Position numbers and translations under genes: made by a program. 26,252 nt of DNA from BMS3ABIN04 sp965554225. Lineage in GTDB: Bacteria; Bacteroidota; Ignavibacteria; Ignavibacteriales; Melioribacteraceae. Shown one piece after another: positions 23,844 to 26,252 of this stretch. The stretch lies in the NCBI GenBank assembly GCA_965554225.1, contig CBEVZC010000032.1:1-26252 (forward strand), given 5' to 3'. The notes under the pieces are model-generated. The model had not been told where the DNA came from. It did no database searches and saw only the letters and a list, made by a program, of their open reading frames with translations. Numbering within the stretch: position 1 is the first letter of the stretch; the number at the start of each line of letters is the position of its first letter.

Positions 23844-25337
23844 CTATCGTAATTTACTAAGCAAATGATTTAGCAAGTCGTTAATATTAATTCTTTTTTG
23901 TTCCATAGAATCTCTTTCTCTAACTGTAACAGAATTATCTTGTAAGGTTTGTGTATCTACCGTAATGCAAAACGGAGTGCCCGCTTCATCCTGCCTTCTG
24001 TACCTTCTGCCAACAGCTCCTTTACTGTCATAAAACACTTTAAGAAAAGGTCTTAAATCCGCTTCTATTTTTTTTGCCACTTCCGGCATCCCGTCTTTAT
24101 TTACCAATGGTAAGATGGCAACCTTAATCGGTGCCAATTTAGGATGCAATTTTAATACAACTCTTGTTTCACCTTTAACTTCCTCTTCATGATAAGCATT
24201 AACTAAAAATGCCATAAAAGAACGACTTGCACCGGCAGAAGTTTCAATTATATAAGGAATATACTTTTCTTTTAATTCTTCGTCGTAATATTTTTGAGAT
24301 TTACCCGAAAACTCTTCATGCCGGCTTAAATCAAAATCCGTTCTATTATGAATTCCTTCAATCTCTCCCCAACCGAAAGGAAATTTATATTCAATATCTG
24401 TTGCTTCTTTTGCATAATGAGCCAATTTATCCGGCGGATGGTCGTGAAATCTTAGTTTATCTTGTGCGATTCCCAACGATAAATACCATCTCATACGTTT
24501 CTCTTTCCATGTATCATACCATTTTTTATCATCACTGGGTTTTACGAAGTACTGCATTTCCATCTGTTCGAACTCGCGGGTTCTAAAAAGGAAATTTTTA
24601 GTATTTATTTCGTTTCTGAACGCTTTACCGATTTGAGCAATACCAAAAGGCAGTTTCTGCCGACTTGCACTTTGCACATTTAAAAAATTTACAAATATTC
24701 CTTGTGCCGTTTCCGGGCGCAAATAAATTGTATTACCCTCTTTTTCAACCGGACCTAAAAATGTTTTGAACATTAAATTAAAACTTCTCGGCTGCGTAAA
24801 CGACTCCTTACTTCCGCATTGCGGGCAGCTAATTTCTTTTAATAATTCCGGCGCAAGTTCATCGTTCTCCAAAAGTGTGGCAAATTTCTCATTTAGATCA
24901 TCTCCGCCTGCAATAATTTCTTCTGCAAAATCAATATGTTGGGAGCTAGCTTCTTTTAAATCTTGCATAAAATGTCTCAAGATTTTTTCTTTTTTCTTAT
25001 CACTAATAAATTCAGCTATCGTATCGAGCCTGAACCTCGCTTTACAAACCTTGCAGTCGATCATGGGATCCGTAAAATTTTCCACATGCCCGGAAGCTTC
25101 CCACACGCGAGGATGCATAAGAATAGAGGCATCAAGACCTTCAACGTCATCTCTATAAGTCATAAACTTCCACCATTCGCTTTTTATATTGTTTAACAGT
25201 TCAACACCAAGCGGACCGTAATCCCAGCATCCGTTTAATCCTCCGTATATTTCACTTGATTGGAAAACAAATCCTCTTCTTTTAGAAAGGGAAACAATTT
25301 TTTCGATAATACTGTTTTGTTTATTATTCTGTGCGAT
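23844..25337 (-). CDS. glyS: Glycyl-tRNA synthetase (single-chain class II), probable ATC start
   Basis: The enzyme charges tRNA-Gly. Class II features include the N-terminal KRRGFVFQSSEIYGGLNG (19-36) and DYGPLGVEL, a CKVCK and CPQCGS cysteine set in the inserted zinc-type region, FRNEINTKNFLFRTREFEQ (motif 2), ETSAGASRSFMAFL (motif 3), and a C-terminal anticodon-binding domain. The first ATG, at 25163, would drop 58 conserved residues including the EIYGGLNG motif. The frame is open upstream to a TAG at 25347-25349, and no ATG, GTG or TTG lies in between. The best start is ATC at 25337, six bases after a perfect AGAGG, giving M-A-Q-N-N-K-Q and 497 residues, normal for the bacterial alpha2 type. 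A sequence error (ATG read as ATC) would look the same. The gene has its own terminator. Confidence 0.95.
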   Translation of the reverse strand: MAQNNKQNSIIEKIVSLSKRRGFVFQSSEIYGGLNGCWDYGPLGVELLNNIKSEWWKFMTYRDDVEGLDASILMHPRVWEASGHVENFTDPMIDCKVCKARFRLDTIAEFISDKKKEKILRHFMQDLKEASSQHIDFAEEIIAGGDDLNEKFATLLENDELAPELLKEISCPQCGSKESFTQPRSFNLMFKTFLGPVEKEGNTIYLRPETAQGIFVNFLNVQSASRQKLPFGIAQIGKAFRNEINTKNFLFRTREFEQMEMQYFVKPSDDKKWYDTWKEKRMRWYLSLGIAQDKLRFHDHPPDKLAHYAKEATDIEYKFPFGWGEIEGIHNRTDFDLSRHEEFSGKSQKYYDEELKEKYIPYIIETSAGASRSFMAFLVNAYHEEEVKGETRVVLKLHPKLAPIKVAILPLVNKDGMPEVAKKIEADLRPFLKVFYDSKGAVGRRYRRQDEAGTPFCITVDTQTLQDNSVTVRERDSMEQKRININDLLNHLLSKLR

Positions 25338-25348
25338 GACAAACCTCT
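25335..25348 (-). promoter_or_regulatory. Ribosome site and non-canonical ATC start of glyS
   Basis: On the minus strand AGAGG (complement of 25344-25348) is followed by six bases TTTGTC and then ATC (complement of 25335-25337). The spacing is ideal. The upstream in-frame TAG overlaps this site, so translation must begin after it. Confidence 0.6.
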
Positions 25349-25461
25349 AAATATCTGTTTAATAAAAATGCAAATATAACAGATTTGACTAATAAAGGCT
25401 TGTAAAAAACGTGGGAGCTACTAATCTATTTTGTCGCACTTACTAATTGAATCTTAGTAAC

Positions 25462-25701
25462 TTAAAAACTATTTTCGGAAGAATTTACGGTAGTTCTATT
25501 ATCTCTAGTTTCTTCATTAATCCAATCAACACCAAGAAAACTTAGGAGCTTATCAATTTCCAAGGCTTTTTCCATCATTTCAATTTCCTGTTTTCTATCG
25601 AACTTATCCTGTCTAAAATTTCTTGCCCATTTAACCATCAATTTCCTTTGGGCTTTTAATTCTTTAGTTAGTCTTACAATAATATCTAATTCACCAGCCA
25701 T
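25462..25701 (-). CDS. Small charged protein of unknown function
   Basis: I do not recognise this 79-residue protein. It appears mostly alpha-helical and charged, with a basic first half (LTKELKAQRKLMVKWARNFRQDKFDRKQEIE) and an acidic, Asn/Ser-rich tail. There is no signal peptide or membrane segment. A short C-terminal stretch IDKLLSFLGVDWIN could be an amphipathic helix. The ATG at 25701 lacks a clear Shine-Dalgarno. It follows the small propeptide-like gene by 87 bases on the same strand, so it may be co-transcribed with the serine protease genes. Codon and base composition look like its neighbours. That it is a real gene is likely but not certain. Confidence 0.5.
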   Translation of the reverse strand: MAGELDIIVRLTKELKAQRKLMVKWARNFRQDKFDRKQEIEMMEKALEIDKLLSFLGVDWINEETRDNRTTVNSSENSF

Positions 25702-25788
25702 AATTTGAAGTTTGTAAAGTAATGAAAATATAGTTTTTAAGTGAATTATCGGATATGAACATGTGAAAGTTTATACTAAAGCAAATTT

Positions 25789-26013
25789 TTAATTGTAGGC
25801 TTTAATCTCACTAGACTCTTGAACGACAACCTTAAAACCTTCTAAATTGTTTGGTATTTTATTTCGGATATCACTTGTAAGCGCCAGAACTAACACTTTA
25901 ATATATTTTTCTTTTTCCGAACCCGCAATTCCAATGCTTATTACACCAGGCAATTTAAGTAACTTGTCTTCATATTTTTCTTTAACGGCAATTATTTTGT
26001 CCATTGAGTTCAT
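25789..26013 (-). CDS. Stand-alone propeptide-like domain of GDSGS serine proteases
   Basis: A 74-residue protein, starting at the ATG at 26013 (MNSMDKIIAVK) or 26004; a TTG at 26064 would make 91 residues. The layout LLKLPGVISIGIAG, then KYIKVLVLAL, then a Pro-Asn-containing loop and LEGFKVVVQESSEIKAY, resembles the N-terminal domain often found in front of trypsin-like GDSGS peptidases (pattern GVVGVGIG...I.VYV...LP..I.G..V.V...G.I.A). I base this on memory of the pattern, not on a search. The neighbouring upstream gene, only 86 bases away, encodes exactly such a peptidase. It may be a free inhibitor, a chaperone or simply a leftover duplicate. No signal peptide or catalytic residues are visible. 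Confidence 0.6.
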   Translation of the reverse strand: MNSMDKIIAVKEKYEDKLLKLPGVISIGIAGSEKEKYIKVLVLALTSDIRNKIPNNLEGFKVVVQESSEIKAYN

Positions 26014-26099
26014 CTGATCTATAATAGTGAAGTAGTCCGGTAAAAACTTCTGCAAAATTATCAAAGCACCAAGTCTACCGAACTACTTAAAAAATAATT

Positions 26100-26252
26100 T
26101 TAATTACTGCAAATTGTAACGCCAAAATGATCCAATACCATTTGAATTGGATTTCCAATAGTAGTTTCTGTTGAGCCGGCATACAACAAAGCAACAGGAT
26201 TATTGTTTGAATCATCCGTTACTATTAAAGAACCGGAATCACCACCGGCGGA
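26100..26252 (-). CDS. Trypsin-like GDSGS serine protease, C-terminal fragment (cut by window edge)
   Basis: The last 50 codons of a gene that enters from the right edge. The visible protein begins SAGGDSGSLIV, the chymotrypsin-type catalytic serine loop (GDSGS). It continues with PVALLYAGS (a common substrate-pocket strand), then IGNPIQMVLDHFGVTIC and a stop at 26100. This order, AAGDSGS...PVGLLFAGS...NPI..VL, is typical of a bacterial trypsin-like peptidase group related to plant NAL1-type proteins. The histidine and aspartate of the triad lie outside the window. It is the first known gene of a small minus-strand cluster with the propeptide-like gene downstream. Confidence 0.8.
   Translation of the reverse strand, partial: SAGGDSGSLIVTDDSNNNPVALLYAGSTETTIGNPIQMVLDHFGVTICSN

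Noticed and set aside
24766..25158. Plus-strand open frame of 130 codons antisense to the glycyl-tRNA synthetase gene
   Set aside because: It is a Ser-rich shadow of a highly conserved coding region with no ribosome site or known family.
23844..25163. Glycyl-tRNA synthetase starting at the first ATG (25163), i.e. a truncated enzyme
   Set aside because: The frame continues upstream with the conserved KRRGFVFQSSEIYGGLNG region, so the gene is full length with a non-ATG start.

Overview
The window looks like a piece of an AT-rich genome from the Ignavibacteria/Ignavibacteriales branch of the Bacteroidota-Chlorobi group. This is an inference from gene content. A PorQ-like type IX secretion protein and a secreted metalloprotease with a type IX-style C-terminal sorting domain sit beside peptidase families common in that group (S46, S15, paired M16). 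Several genes have clear Shine-Dalgarno sequences (GAGGGG, AGAGG, GGAG), which is less usual in true Bacteroidetes, while one good TTG-N20-TAACTTTG promoter is Bacteroidetes-like. No tRNA, rRNA, CRISPR array, insertion sequence or prophage was seen.

Layout. 1-1297: a membrane permease of ABC-2/exporter type on the minus strand, cut by the left edge. 1462-2510: queE-queD (7-deazaguanine pathway), overlapping by ATGA. 2763-4640: secreted S15-type acylase/ester hydrolase. 4857-5117: rpsT with a strong terminator, facing a GlmU-like nucleotidyltransferase (5176-6690) whose C-terminal half is not a canonical GlmU acetyltransferase. 6866-9034: secreted S46 dipeptidyl-peptidase with a DPP11-type arginine. 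15606 down to 9256: a compact minus-strand run, bamD - thioesterase - FG-GAP/VCBS protein - MXAN_6640-type metalloprotease with sorting domain - ccmA - ccmB. 15682-16290: unknown anchored protein. 16618-17544: PorQ-like protein, convergent with a periplasmic TPR protein (17547-18710). 19024-19374: ArsC-like protein. 19415-20053: YihX-like HAD phosphatase. 23617-20171: a two-gene M16 unit (catalytic subunit, then a non-catalytic subunit with a LolA-like tail), closed by a terminator. 25337-23844: glycyl-tRNA synthetase, also with a terminator. 25462-26252: two small proteins and the C-terminus of a GDSGS serine protease cut by the right edge.

Functionally the region is mostly housekeeping (translation, queuosine-type modification, outer-membrane assembly, cytochrome c maturation) with a strong envelope/secretion theme: BamD, PorQ, a probable type IX cargo, and six enzymes or enzyme pairs for extracellular or periplasmic protein and peptide breakdown.

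I see no convincing large undescribed system. The most notable points are: glycyl-tRNA synthetase appears to have no ATG, GTG or TTG start and best fits an ATC start behind an ideal Shine-Dalgarno; a stand-alone propeptide-like domain lies next to a GDSGS protease; and the GlmU-like enzyme has an atypical C-terminal half.
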